NCBI RefSeq assembly: GCF_034259325.1
Contig: NZ_JAXIVS010000013.1
Location: 124,001-188,000 of the forward strand
Source of the DNA: Hyalangium ruber
GTDB lineage: Bacteria; Myxococcota; Myxococcia; Myxococcales; Myxococcaceae
Direction of reading: 5' to 3'
Length of the DNA stretch: 64,000 nucleotides
A program made the translations under genes and the position numbers. Each line of letters opens with the position of its first letter. Positions within the stretch are counted from its first letter, which is position 1. Shown here one piece after another: positions 28,277 through 37,163 of this stretch. Below the pieces are notes generated by a model. That model searched no databases and had not been told where the DNA came from. It was given only the letters and a program-made list of their open reading frames with translations.

Positions 28277-30208
28277 TCAGCGAGACCAGCGGGCCACGTT
28301 GCCCTGTGAACCCGCCAACCAGAGCTCGTGCGGGCTCACGCCGTCGATCGCGATGGGCGTCCAGCTGACCGTGTGGAAGTCGTCCCAGGTCGTGCCATCG
28401 AACACGTAGACCGTCTTGTCGTTGGCGACGAGGTAGATGACGGTGTCGCTGTAGGAGACGGCGTCCCGGATATTCGTGGGGGTGTCGTTCGGCTCCAGTC
28501 GGGGCAGCTCGCTCCAAACCCCTTTGACGCCCTTGAGCACCACGCCCTTGTCTCCCACCGCATGCGCGAGTTGGCCATGCACCATATGCACGCTGCGCAG
28601 GAAGAAATCAGTGGGCAGTGAACCCGGCAGCGTCTCACGGGTCCATGCGTTGCCCGTGGGAGAAGAGCGGAAGATCCGCGGCTCGTTGACCGAGGACACC
28701 GACTCCGCGCCCACCGCCAGCAGGTTCGTGGGGCTCGTCCCATGAATGGCCCGGAGGTTGGCACCCACCCGCGCTGTCTCCGTGACCGTGCCTGCGCCCG
28801 TGCCCATGTGCTCCCACCGGTAGATGCGCCCGTCGCTCGCCACCGCGAAGAGCGTGGTGCTCGCGCCGTTCTCGAAGCCCACCAGCCCGTTGATGCTGAC
28901 GCTTTGCCCTGAGTTCACGGTCGCGCAGCCGTTCTCCGCCAACGCCCGCGTGGCGAGCACGCCGTCGGACGAGGCCATGAAGACGCGTCCGTCCGCACGC
29001 GCCCAGGCGCTTCGCCAGCTCCCCGTGCAGTCGGTGTAGAGCGTCGCGGTGGACTGCTCCACGTGCGCCAACTGGTTGGTGCCCACCGCCCACGCCTTGT
29101 TCTCCGCGTAGGAAGCCACGGCGTCCCACTGGGTGGAGCCCGTGTTGGAGACGGTCCTCCAGCTCACCGAGGCACACGTCGGCGGATCGTCCACCACGCC
29201 ATTGCAGTCATTGTCCAGCCGATCGCAACGTTCCGTTCCCCCGTTGAAGGCGAACGGGGAGCTGTCGTTGCAGTCGCTCGGGCTGGTCACGGCCCCGGGC
29301 GCAGGCGCCACGCAGCTCATCGCGGCGAAGGTGCCCGCGCGCCCGTCCCCGTCCTCATCCACGTACCAGTTGCTGGGCGAAGTGGGACTCACGCACGCGG
29401 CGCTGGTGGTGCTCTGGCACGTGACGGTTCCGCCGCAGCCCTGGCTCGTGGTGCATGTCGTGCCCGCACCGAAGGTGTCATCCACCACGTCGTCGCAGTT
29501 CTCGTCCTGCCCGTCGCACAGGGACTCCGCCTGATCCGGGCGGAAGTTGGCCTTGGAATCGTCGCAGTCCCGGTTGTTGGCCGCGTAGCCCGCGGGTCGG
29601 GTGCAGCTCACCAGGGGCTGGCGCAGAGGGTCCCTGTCTCCATAGCCGTCTCCGTCCGCGTCGCGAAAATAGGTGATCGCTCCCGTCGCGTCCGACTCGT
29701 CGCCCGAGCAGTTGTCGTCCTTGCCATTGCAGATGTCGGGAGCGTTCGGGTTCACCTGGCGGTCATCGTCATCGCAGTCCGAGCCTCCCTGCGCCGTGCT
29801 CACGAAGCCGTCATCGTCCAGGTCCTCGGCCCGGAGCTCCATCTTCACCGGCAGCACGCCCTCCTCGGGGACCTCGGCTTCCAGCGTCTGCGTGTCCACC
29901 TGCCGCCGGTTCGTATCGGCACAGCTGCGCTCGTACGCCGTGGCCGTCAGCACCAGGTTCCGACTCCAGCCCTCCTGGCGGAAGACGGCCACGAGCAGCT
30001 CCTTGCTGGGAGCAGGAGGGGTGCCCAGCACCAGCTCCTCGAGCTTCTCGCGAGAGGGGTCCTCCTTGTCCGAGGCCTTCAGCGTGAGGCACCCGGGGCG
30101 GAACGTCGCGTAGGAGAGCTCCACCCGCAGCGCACCCGCCTGCGGCTCCGCACGCTTGCACCCGCTGGCCAACAGCACGACCCACAGCCCCATCAGGAAT
30201 AAACGCAT
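28277..30208 (-). CDS. Lipoprotein with Asp/Cys-rich metal-binding repeats
   Basis: 643 aa lipoprotein (MRLFLMGLWVVLLASGC). The N-terminal part (about 20-130) is unrecognised. About residues 130-340 hold repeats of the myxobacterial 'putative metal-binding motif' type, with calcium-loop-like DLDDDGFVS, DADGDGYGD and DEDGDGRAG alternating with Cys-bearing GSDCDDDDRQVNPNAPDICNG, CDGQDENCDDVVDD and CDRLDNDCNGVVDD. The C-terminal half looks like a beta-propeller (WDAVASYAENKAWAVGT, FAVASDGRIYRWEH, LLAVGAESV, ELWLAGSQGNVARWSR). Probably outer-membrane or surface attached; no enzymatic role can be assigned. Mildly upstream of the MarR gene on the same strand. Confidence 0.8.
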   Translation of the reverse strand: MRLFLMGLWVVLLASGCKRAEPQAGALRVELSYATFRPGCLTLKASDKEDPSREKLEELVLGTPPAPSKELLVAVFRQEGWSRNLVLTATAYERSCADTNRRQVDTQTLEAEVPEEGVLPVKMELRAEDLDDDGFVSTAQGGSDCDDDDRQVNPNAPDICNGKDDNCSGDESDATGAITYFRDADGDGYGDRDPLRQPLVSCTRPAGYAANNRDCDDSKANFRPDQAESLCDGQDENCDDVVDDTFGAGTTCTTSQGCGGTVTCQSTTSAACVSPTSPSNWYVDEDGDGRAGTFAAMSCVAPAPGAVTSPSDCNDSSPFAFNGGTERCDRLDNDCNGVVDDPPTCASVSWRTVSNTGSTQWDAVASYAENKAWAVGTNQLAHVEQSTATLYTDCTGSWRSAWARADGRVFMASSDGVLATRALAENGCATVNSGQSVSINGLVGFENGASTTLFAVASDGRIYRWEHMGTGAGTVTETARVGANLRAIHGTSPTNLLAVGAESVSSVNEPRIFRSSPTGNAWTRETLPGSLPTDFFLRSVHMVHGQLAHAVGDKGVVLKGVKGVWSELPRLEPNDTPTNIRDAVSYSDTVIYLVANDKTVYVFDGTTWDDFHTVSWTPIAIDGVSPHELWLAGSQGNVARWSR

Positions 30209-30404
30209 CGCTGGTGGATTCCCGGGCGCACGCCCGTCTGGTGGGGCCCCCTCCGCAGAGGACGCCCAGAGGAACTGGAATCCCCCTTAGTCCGCCGAGC
30301 GGGCGAACGTCCAGACAGGCGAGAAGTCGATGGCCCTACATCCCGCGCTTCGTTATATGGCGCTCCAACGAGTCCCCCGCACCTCGTCCGACGCCCGGCC
30401 TTTC

Positions 30405-31787
30405 ATGTTTACCGCTCGACTCTTCCTCGGCGCCCCGTTGTGTGCCTGCCTCGTCCTCACGTCGCTGGATGCCAGAGCGCAGACCTCGGAGCCAGCCCCC
30501 CCAGTGGCGCCCGCCGCGCCCACGGCTTCGCCTTCGGAGACTCCGGCCGCGGAGCCGCTGACCCTGGAGCGCGCCGTGGAGCTTGCCTCGGAGCACAATG
30601 AGCGGGCGCTGGCGGCCCAGCAGCGCGCCGAGGCCGCGGACGCTCGGGTGGCCCGTGCCCGTGCCTTCTTCTTCCCCGAGCTGACGGTTACTGGCACCTA
30701 CACCCGCCGCCTGCGCGAGTCGGTGCGAAATGTGGCGGGCCAACCGACGGTGCTGCAACGACGCAACGCGTTGGGCGCCACGGCCGTGGCCCGCATGTCC
30801 CTGTTCGACGCGCGGGGCTTTCCGCTGTACCGGGCGGCGCGGTTGGAGGGCGAGGCGGCGGAGCTGGAATCGCGCGAGGAGCGCCGGCTGGTGGCCTTCG
30901 AGGCGGCGGATGCCTTCCTCACCACGCTGGGTACACAGCAGGTGTATGAGGCCGCCGTGCGGCGGCTCGACTTCGCACAGCAGACGCTGCTGGACGCCAA
31001 GGCCCGGGCGGAAGCAGGGCTGGCCAGCACCAACGACGTGACTCGCGCGGAGCTGGAGGTGTCCAGCGCCGAGGTGGAGCTGGCCCAGGCCCGTGGCGAG
31101 GCCCAGGCGAGCCGGCTCGAGCTGGGCTACCTGCTGGTCGCTCCCGTGGAGGGCGCGCTGGCCCTGCCGGAGCCGTTGCTGGCCGAGGCGTCGCGATCGA
31201 CCGAGGGCCTGAGCGCGCTGGCGCAAGGCGCCGAGGCGCGACGCCTGGATCTTCTCTCCACGAGGCTCCGGGTGCAGGCGCAGGAGGCCTCCGCCCGTGA
31301 ACCCCTGGCCCGCCTCTTCCCCACGCTGGGCGTGTCGGGGCAGTACCGCATCACCAACGAGTCGGGGCTCATCGGCAACCAGGGCGATGGGTTCGTCGCC
31401 CTCGATCTGACGTGGAACCTCTTCGATGGTGGTGAGCGGTACGCGGAGCGCCGCGAGCGGGTGGCGCTGACGCACGCTCTGGAGCTGGAGGCTACGGCGC
31501 GCACGCGCCGTGTGGGCGTGGACATTCAACGCGCGCAGGTGGCGCTGGACAACGCGCGGGCCGCGCTGCGGCAGAGCGAGCTGGCGGCGACGCAGGCGCG
31601 CAGGAACGCGGAGGAGACAGGGATTCTCTACCGGCAGGGGCTGTCCACCGCGCTGGCGGTGGCGGATGCCTCGCTTCGCCTCTTCGAGGCGGAGGTGGAG
31701 CTGGCCCGCACGCGCTACAGCCTGGGCGTGGCGCTGTTGGATCTTCGAGCCGCCGTGGGACTCGATCCTCTCGGGAAGGAGCCGTAA
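30405..31787 (+). CDS. TolC-family outer membrane efflux protein
   Basis: 460 aa from ATG 30405, which gives a Sec signal (ending SLDARAQ). Two outer-membrane-efflux repeats of long amphipathic helices are visible: LTLERAVELASEHNERALAAQ with FFFPELTVTGTYTRR, and a second beginning near LGVSGQYRITNESG. The pattern AGLASTNDVTRAELEVSSAE and the GLSTALAVADASLRLFEAE helix are typical. It would form the outer-membrane channel of the efflux pump encoded by the two following genes; its stop and the next ATG overlap (TAATG). In-frame ATGs at 30330 and 30357 would give longer N-termini without a leader-like signal. Ribosome site is weak. Confidence 0.92.
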   Translation: MFTARLFLGAPLCACLVLTSLDARAQTSEPAPPVAPAAPTASPSETPAAEPLTLERAVELASEHNERALAAQQRAEAADARVARARAFFFPELTVTGTYTRRLRESVRNVAGQPTVLQRRNALGATAVARMSLFDARGFPLYRAARLEGEAAELESREERRLVAFEAADAFLTTLGTQQVYEAAVRRLDFAQQTLLDAKARAEAGLASTNDVTRAELEVSSAEVELAQARGEAQASRLELGYLLVAPVEGALALPEPLLAEASRSTEGLSALAQGAEARRLDLLSTRLRVQAQEASAREPLARLFPTLGVSGQYRITNESGLIGNQGDGFVALDLTWNLFDGGERYAERRERVALTHALELEATARTRRVGVDIQRAQVALDNARAALRQSELAATQARRNAEETGILYRQGLSTALAVADASLRLFEAEVELARTRYSLGVALLDLRAAVGLDPLGKEP

Positions 31788-33007
31788 TGCGAGGCATGGG
31801 ACTGGTGGCCCTGGCGGCCGTGGCGCTCGCCATGGGGACGGGGTGTGGCGGCAAGGGGGGAGGAGACGCCGCGGGCGGGGAAGCGCCAGCCGGCAAGGCG
31901 GGAGCGGGTGGCGCGGGAGGGAAGGGCGGTGGACGCGGGGCGATGCAATTTCCCGTGGAGGTGGCGCCCGTGGAGTCGCGCGACGTGGAGTACGTCGTCA
32001 GCGCGGTGGGCTCCGTGGAGGCCTTCGAGCAGGTGCAGATCACCGCGCGGGTGGCCGGCGTGGTGGAGCGCGTCCTGTTCACCGAAGGGCAGACGGTGAA
32101 GAAGGGCGACGCGCTGGCGGAGATCGAGCCCACCCGCTACAGCCTGGCCGTGGCCTCGGCGAAGGCGGCGCTGGAGAAGGCGCAGGCCTCGGCCTCGGAG
32201 GCCCAGGCGGGCGCGCAGCGGCGGGCGACGGTGAACGAGCAGCGCCCCGGCCTGTTGCCCGCCGAGGAGCTGGAGACCTTCCAGACGCGCGCACGCACCG
32301 CGGCGGCCGAGGTGAGCGCGGCCAAGGCGGCGCTGGATCAGGCGGAGCTGAACCTGCGGGACGCGTACGTGCGCGCTCCCATGGACGGAGTGCTGCAGAC
32401 GCGCACCGTGCAGACGGGCCAGTACGTGAACCCCGGCTATGTGATGGCCACGCTGCTGCGGCGCGATCCGCTGCTCCTGCGCTTCCGCGTGCCGGAGGCG
32501 GACGTGGCGCGGCTCCAGCCGGGCATGGAGGCGCGCTTCACGGTGCGCACGGATGGGCGCACGTACACCGGGAAAATCACCCACGTGGCGGCGGCGGCGG
32601 ACGATCAGAGCCGCATGGTGCCGGTGACGGCGGAGGTGAAGGGCGAGGAGGCCACGGCGCTGCGGCCGGGCGCGTTCGCCTCGGTGTCGGTGCCGGTGGA
32701 GACCTCGAAGGGCTCGCCGGTCATCCCGCAGACGGCGGTGCGCCCCAGCGAGCGTGGCTTCCTGGCGTTCGTGGTGGAGGGGGACAAGGCGCGCGAGCGC
32801 GTGCTGGAGCTGGGCATGCGCACCGCGGACGGGCGGGTGGAGGTGAAGGAGGGGCTGAAGCCGGGCGAGACGCTGGTGGTGCGCGGCGCCGAGGCGCTCA
32901 AGGAGGGCGCGCCGGTGCGCGTGGTGGAAGGGCAGAAGCCGCCCTTGACGGGTGAGCCGCGCCAGCAACCGGTCGAGAAGAGCAGCACGGGAGGTGCCGG
33001 GCAATGA
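31787..33007 (+). CDS. RND efflux periplasmic adaptor lipoprotein
   Basis: 406 aa membrane-fusion protein. Lipoprotein signal (ALAMGTGC) with a Gly-rich linker. The hairpin/lipoyl portion contains VVSAVGSVEAFEQVQITARVAGVVERVLFTEGQTVKKGDALAEIEPTRY split by the coiled-coil (A-rich 110-190) and DAYVRAPMDGVLQTRTVQTGQYV. Beta-barrel and MP domains follow (VPVETSKGSPVIPQTAV). It bridges the inner-membrane pump and the TolC channel. The ATG overlaps the TolC stop, and its own stop overlaps the pump ATG, so the three are made together. Confidence 0.94.
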   Translation: MRGMGLVALAAVALAMGTGCGGKGGGDAAGGEAPAGKAGAGGAGGKGGGRGAMQFPVEVAPVESRDVEYVVSAVGSVEAFEQVQITARVAGVVERVLFTEGQTVKKGDALAEIEPTRYSLAVASAKAALEKAQASASEAQAGAQRRATVNEQRPGLLPAEELETFQTRARTAAAEVSAAKAALDQAELNLRDAYVRAPMDGVLQTRTVQTGQYVNPGYVMATLLRRDPLLLRFRVPEADVARLQPGMEARFTVRTDGRTYTGKITHVAAAADDQSRMVPVTAEVKGEEATALRPGAFASVSVPVETSKGSPVIPQTAVRPSERGFLAFVVEGDKARERVLELGMRTADGRVEVKEGLKPGETLVVRGAEALKEGAPVRVVEGQKPPLTGEPRQQPVEKSSTGGAGQ

Positions 33008-36000
33008 GCATCACCGAGGCCTGCATCAAGAAACCTGTCTTCGCGTGGATGCTCATGGCGGCCACCATCGTCTTCGGACTGGTGGCGGCCCAGCGCATCG
33101 GCATCAGCCAGTTCCCGGACGTGGACTTCCCCACCATCAACATCTCCGTCACCTGGGAGGGCGCCTCTCCCGAGGCGGTGGAGAGCGATCTGGTGGAGCC
33201 CATCGAGGAGGCGGTGATGCAGGTGGAGGGCGTCAAGTCCCTCACCTCCACCGCGCGCCAGGGCAGCGCCTCCATCACCGTGGAGCTGGACCTGTCGCGC
33301 AACGTGGATCTGGCGCTCCAGGACGTGCAGACGAAGGTGAGCCAGGCGCAGCGGCGGTTGCCGCAGGACGTGGATCCGCCGGTCATCTCCAAGACGAACC
33401 CGGAGGACCAGCCGATCATGTGGATCGGCCTGTCGGGGCCCTTTGCCCCGCAGGTGCTGAGCGACTACGCGCGCTACCGCATCAAGGAGAAGCTCCAGAC
33501 GGTGGAGGGCGTGGGTGAGGTGACGCTGGGCGGCGCGCTGGAGCGCAACGTGCGCATCTGGGCGGACGCGGGGAAGCTGGACGCACGGGGGCTCACCGTC
33601 GCGGACGTGATCGCCGCGCTGCAGCGCGAGCACGTGGAGTTGCCCGCCGGCCGCATCGAGACGGAGGGGCGCGAGGTCAACGTCCGCATCATGGGCGAGG
33701 CGCTGGACCTGGAGACGCTGCGCAACATCGTCGTGCGGGAGCAGCAGGGCGCCCCTGTGTACCTCTCCGACGTGGCGCTGGTGGAGGACGGCTTCGAGGA
33801 CGAGCGGCGCCTGGCGCGCGTGGACGGCAATCCCGCGCAGGGCATGGGCATCCGCAAGCAGCGCGGCGCCAACGCGGTGGCCGTGGCCGAGGGCGTGCAT
33901 GCCGTGCTGGATCAGCTGCGCAAGGAGCTGCCCGAGGGCATGCTGCTGGGCGTCAACTTCGACTCCACGCGCTTCATCGAGGAGAGCGTCCACGAGATCG
34001 AGATCGAGCTCTTGCTGGCGTGTCTGCTGACGGCGCTGGTGTGCTGGATGTTCCTGGGCTCGCTGTCCAGCACGCTCAACGTGGTGCTGGCCATCCCCAT
34101 GTCGCTGCTGGGCACGGTGGCCGTCATCTACTTCCTGGGCTTCACGCTCAACACGTTCACGTTGCTAGGGCTGGCGCTGGCGGTGGGCATCGTCGTGGAC
34201 GACGCCATCATGGTCCTGGAGAACATCTACCGGCACGCGGAGACGGGCAAGGATCGGGTGAGCGCCGCGCGCGAGGGCACGCAGGAGATCACCTTCGCGG
34301 CGCTGGCGGCCACGCTGGCGGTGGTGGCCATCTTCATCCCCGTGGTCTTCATGAAGGGGATCATCGGCAAGTTCTTCCTCCAGTTCGGCGTCACCCTGTG
34401 CGTGGCGGTGCTGCTGTCCTACGTGGAGGCCATCACCCTGGCGCCGGCGCGCTGCGCGCAGCTGCTCAAGACTTCGCGCGAGCACCGCGGCAAGGTGGGC
34501 CTGCTGGTGGACCGGGGCTTCGAGAAGCTCGAGGGCCTGTACGCGCGGGTGCTGGCCCAGGCGCTCAAGCGGCCGTGGTGGGTGCTGGGCGGCGCGGCGG
34601 TGATGCTGGGCGCCTCGGTGTTCGCCTTCCAGGCGCTGCCAAGCGAGTTCGTGCCCTCGCAGGACCAGAGCCGGCTCAACGTGCGCCTGCAGACGGCGGT
34701 GGGCAGCAACCTGGAGGAGACGAACCGGCTCTTCAAGCGCGCGGAGGCCTTCGCCATCAGCCGGCCCGAGGTGCAGCGCGTGTTCGCCGTGGTGGGAGGC
34801 TTCGGCGGCGGTGGTGGCTCGGTGAACTCGGGCAACCTGATGGTGACCCTGAAGCCCCCCAGCGAGCGCATGAGCCAGGCGGAGTTCCAGCAGGTGCTGC
34901 GCAAGGAGCTCAACTCGTACCCGGGCCTGCGCGCGGTGGTGCAGGATCTATCGCAGAGCGGCTTCACGGCTCAGCGCGGCTTCCCGGTGGAGTTCAGCGT
35001 GCGCGGCTCGGACTGGGAACGGCTGGTGGAGTCCAGCGCGCAGATCCGCGAGAAGCTGCAGGCCAGCGGCAAGGTGGTGGACGTGGACACGGACTACCAG
35101 CTCGGCATGCCGGAGCTGCGTATTACTCCGGATCGGGCGCGCGTGGCCGACCTGGGCATCTCCGTCGAGACGGTGGCCTCCACCCTCAACGCGCTGGTGG
35201 GCGGGGTGCGGGTGGGCAAGTACAGCGCGGGCGGGCGGCGCATCGACGTGCGGCTGCGCCTGCTGGCCGATCAGCGCTCGCGGCCCGAGGATCTGTCGCG
35301 GCTCAAGGTGCGCACCGCCAGTGGCGAGTTGGTGCCGCTCTCCTCTCTGGTGAAGCAGGAGGAGCGCCCCGCGCTGCAGGCCATCACCCGCCGGGACCGT
35401 GAGCGCGCCATCAGCGTCTTCGCCAACGTGGCGCCGGGCGCGAACCAGGAGGAGGCGCTGGCCTTCGTGGAGCAGGCCGCCAAGGAGCTGCCGGGCGGCA
35501 CCCGCGTGGTGCTGGGCGGGGCCAGCGTGGCCTTCCGTGAGTCGATGAGCAGCCTGCTGTTCGCGCTCTTCCTCGGGATTGGCGTGGCGTACATGGTGCT
35601 CGCCTCGCAGTTCAACTCGTTCCTGCACCCGGTGACGGTGCTCACCATCCTACCGCTGTCGGTGGCGGGCGCCGCCTTCGCGCTGCTCGCCGCGGGCACC
35701 ACGCTGAACATCTTCAGCATGATTGGCCTGCTGCTCCTCATGGGCATCGTGAAGAAGAACTCCATCATCCTCATGGACTACGCCCTGCAGCAGCGCGAGC
35801 AGGGGCTGGACGCGGTGGAGGCCATGCAGCGCGCGGGTCCGGTGCGTCTGCGGCCCATCCTCATGACGTCCATCGCCACGATGATGGCGGCCGTCCCCGC
35901 CGCGCTCGCGCTGGGCGCCGGCAGCGAGACGCGCCAGCCCATGTCCATCGCGGTGCTCGGCGGCCTCTCGGTGTCCACCGTGCTGAGTCTCCTCGTGGTG

Positions 36001-36093
36001 CCCGCCTTCTACGTGGTGGCCGATCGCTTCTTCAGCCGTCGCCGCCGCGCGGAAACTCCCGACAAGTCCGAGCCTCGGCCCGCCGAAGGCTGA
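33004..36093 (+). CDS. RND-family efflux transporter (HAE1/AcrB type)
   Basis: 1029 aa, full length for AcrB-type pumps: 12 membrane helices with large periplasmic loops after TM1 and TM7. N-terminal KKPVFAWMLMAATIVFGL and FPDVDFPTINISVTWEGASP; proton-relay Asp pair in GIVVDDAIMVLENIYRH; relay Lys in LLMGIVKKNSIILMDYAL; family segment MTSIATMMAAVPAAL. It expels hydrophobic or amphipathic compounds using the proton gradient through the TolC and adaptor partners encoded upstream. No local regulator gene. Substrate cannot be read from sequence. Confidence 0.95.
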   Translation: MSITEACIKKPVFAWMLMAATIVFGLVAAQRIGISQFPDVDFPTINISVTWEGASPEAVESDLVEPIEEAVMQVEGVKSLTSTARQGSASITVELDLSRNVDLALQDVQTKVSQAQRRLPQDVDPPVISKTNPEDQPIMWIGLSGPFAPQVLSDYARYRIKEKLQTVEGVGEVTLGGALERNVRIWADAGKLDARGLTVADVIAALQREHVELPAGRIETEGREVNVRIMGEALDLETLRNIVVREQQGAPVYLSDVALVEDGFEDERRLARVDGNPAQGMGIRKQRGANAVAVAEGVHAVLDQLRKELPEGMLLGVNFDSTRFIEESVHEIEIELLLACLLTALVCWMFLGSLSSTLNVVLAIPMSLLGTVAVIYFLGFTLNTFTLLGLALAVGIVVDDAIMVLENIYRHAETGKDRVSAAREGTQEITFAALAATLAVVAIFIPVVFMKGIIGKFFLQFGVTLCVAVLLSYVEAITLAPARCAQLLKTSREHRGKVGLLVDRGFEKLEGLYARVLAQALKRPWWVLGGAAVMLGASVFAFQALPSEFVPSQDQSRLNVRLQTAVGSNLEETNRLFKRAEAFAISRPEVQRVFAVVGGFGGGGGSVNSGNLMVTLKPPSERMSQAEFQQVLRKELNSYPGLRAVVQDLSQSGFTAQRGFPVEFSVRGSDWERLVESSAQIREKLQASGKVVDVDTDYQLGMPELRITPDRARVADLGISVETVASTLNALVGGVRVGKYSAGGRRIDVRLRLLADQRSRPEDLSRLKVRTASGELVPLSSLVKQEERPALQAITRRDRERAISVFANVAPGANQEEALAFVEQAAKELPGGTRVVLGGASVAFRESMSSLLFALFLGIGVAYMVLASQFNSFLHPVTVLTILPLSVAGAAFALLAAGTTLNIFSMIGLLLLMGIVKKNSIILMDYALQQREQGLDAVEAMQRAGPVRLRPILMTSIATMMAAVPAALALGAGSETRQPMSIAVLGGLSVSTVLSLLVVPAFYVVADRFFSRRRRAETPDKSEPRPAEG

Positions 36094-36120
36094 GCCCCGC
36101 CACCCGCTGGGTGGTGGGCT

Positions 36121-36200
36121 GTAGCTCCACGTGGGTGTGGCCGATTAACGGGCTCGCCAGTCTTCTGGGCGACGTTGGCCGGACTCACGTGGAGACCTAC
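36121..36200 (+). promoter_or_regulatory. Long leader stem masking the ribosome site of the DUF4382 gene
   Basis: GTAGCTCCACGTG (36121-36133) is complementary to CACGTGGAG (36186-36194) plus CTAC (36197-36200), with a 2-nt bulge. The 3' arm contains the GGAG Shine-Dalgarno (36191-36194) and ends at the ATG. The interior can fold further (GGCC/GGCC; CGCCAG-TCTT-CTGGGCG). A folded leader would block initiation. Alternatively, each CACGTG is itself a palindromic protein site. Confidence 0.5.
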
Positions 36201-37109
36201 ATGTACCGCATGCAAATCCTGGCGACCTTTCTCTTCACCCTCACCCTGGGCCTGATCGGCTGTGGGGGCGAGAGCAAGGTGACCATCAAGCTCACCGACG
36301 CCCCGGGCGATTTCAAGCGCGCCGTCGTCACCATCTCCGAGGTCGAACTGCTGGGCGAGGGCGAGAACAACCGCGTCGTCCTCCTGAACGAGGCGAAGAC
36401 CACCGATCTCATCACCCTGGCCAATGACACGGCGGACCTGGTGAAGGACGCCACTGTTCCGGCCGGCACTTATAAAGAGCTGCGCTTCGTCATCACCGGC
36501 GCCTTCATCGAGGTGGAGCAGGAGGACGGCTCCACGAAGATCTACGCCTCGTCTCCGGACTACGCGGGCCTGCCCGAGGGCGCCCAGGTCGCCGGCGAGC
36601 TGCAGATGCCCAGCTACGGCACCTCCGGCCTCAAGGTGAAGATCGCCGATCCGGTCGCCGTGGAGGGTGAGCAGAAGGTCATCCTCGTGGACTTCGACGT
36701 GGCGCAGAGCTTCGGCCGTCAGGCGGGCGGCTCCGGCCGCTGGGTGATGAGCCCCGTCATCAAGGCCGCGGAGATCACCTTCAGCGGCACGGTGACGGTG
36801 ACGCTGACCGCCGGCGCGGGCGTGACCCTGCCCAGCCAGGACGGCCAGCAGATCACGCTGGGCCAGTTCAAGGCCACGCTCACCAACACCGGCAACAGCA
36901 CCGAGACGGTGGCCTTCACCGACGCCAACGGCGACGGCACGTTCGAGGCCCAGTTCAAGTTCCTCATCCCCGGGGACTTCTCCGCGGACATCCTCGCTCC
37001 GGAAGGGGTGAGCTTCGCCACCAGCCCGGCTCATCCGGCCGCGGTGTCCGTGGGCAGCGGCAAGCAGGTCAGCGTGGCGTTCACGCTGACCTCGGCCGAG
37101 ATTCGCTAG
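36201..37109 (+). CDS. DUF4382-type lipoprotein
   Basis: 302 aa from ATG 36201 (GGAG 6 nt upstream), with lipobox GLIGC. The N-terminal VTIKLTDAPGDFKRAVVTISEVEL and GTYKELRFVITGAFIEVE are typical of DUF4382 carboxypeptidase-like beta-sandwich domains (about 20-190); a second beta-domain (ITFSGTVTVTLTAGAGV to the end) resembles a carboxypeptidase-regulatory-like fold. No catalytic residues are evident; probably a cell-envelope protein. Its leader contains a long self-complementary stem covering the ribosome site, and it starts 107 nt after the efflux operon. Confidence 0.8.
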   Translation: MYRMQILATFLFTLTLGLIGCGGESKVTIKLTDAPGDFKRAVVTISEVELLGEGENNRVVLLNEAKTTDLITLANDTADLVKDATVPAGTYKELRFVITGAFIEVEQEDGSTKIYASSPDYAGLPEGAQVAGELQMPSYGTSGLKVKIADPVAVEGEQKVILVDFDVAQSFGRQAGGSGRWVMSPVIKAAEITFSGTVTVTLTAGAGVTLPSQDGQQITLGQFKATLTNTGNSTETVAFTDANGDGTFEAQFKFLIPGDFSADILAPEGVSFATSPAHPAAVSVGSGKQVSVAFTLTSAEIR

Positions 37110-37163
37110 AGCATGTAGAGTCAGGGAGGTAGCCCGCGTGAAGCCGTGCTCAAGGGAGAGATC

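Noticed and set aside
31510-33004. Long Gly/Arg-rich frames overlapping the efflux adaptor on both strands
   Set aside because: Frame-shifted and antisense shadows; the adaptor frame has clean start/stop overlaps with its neighbours.
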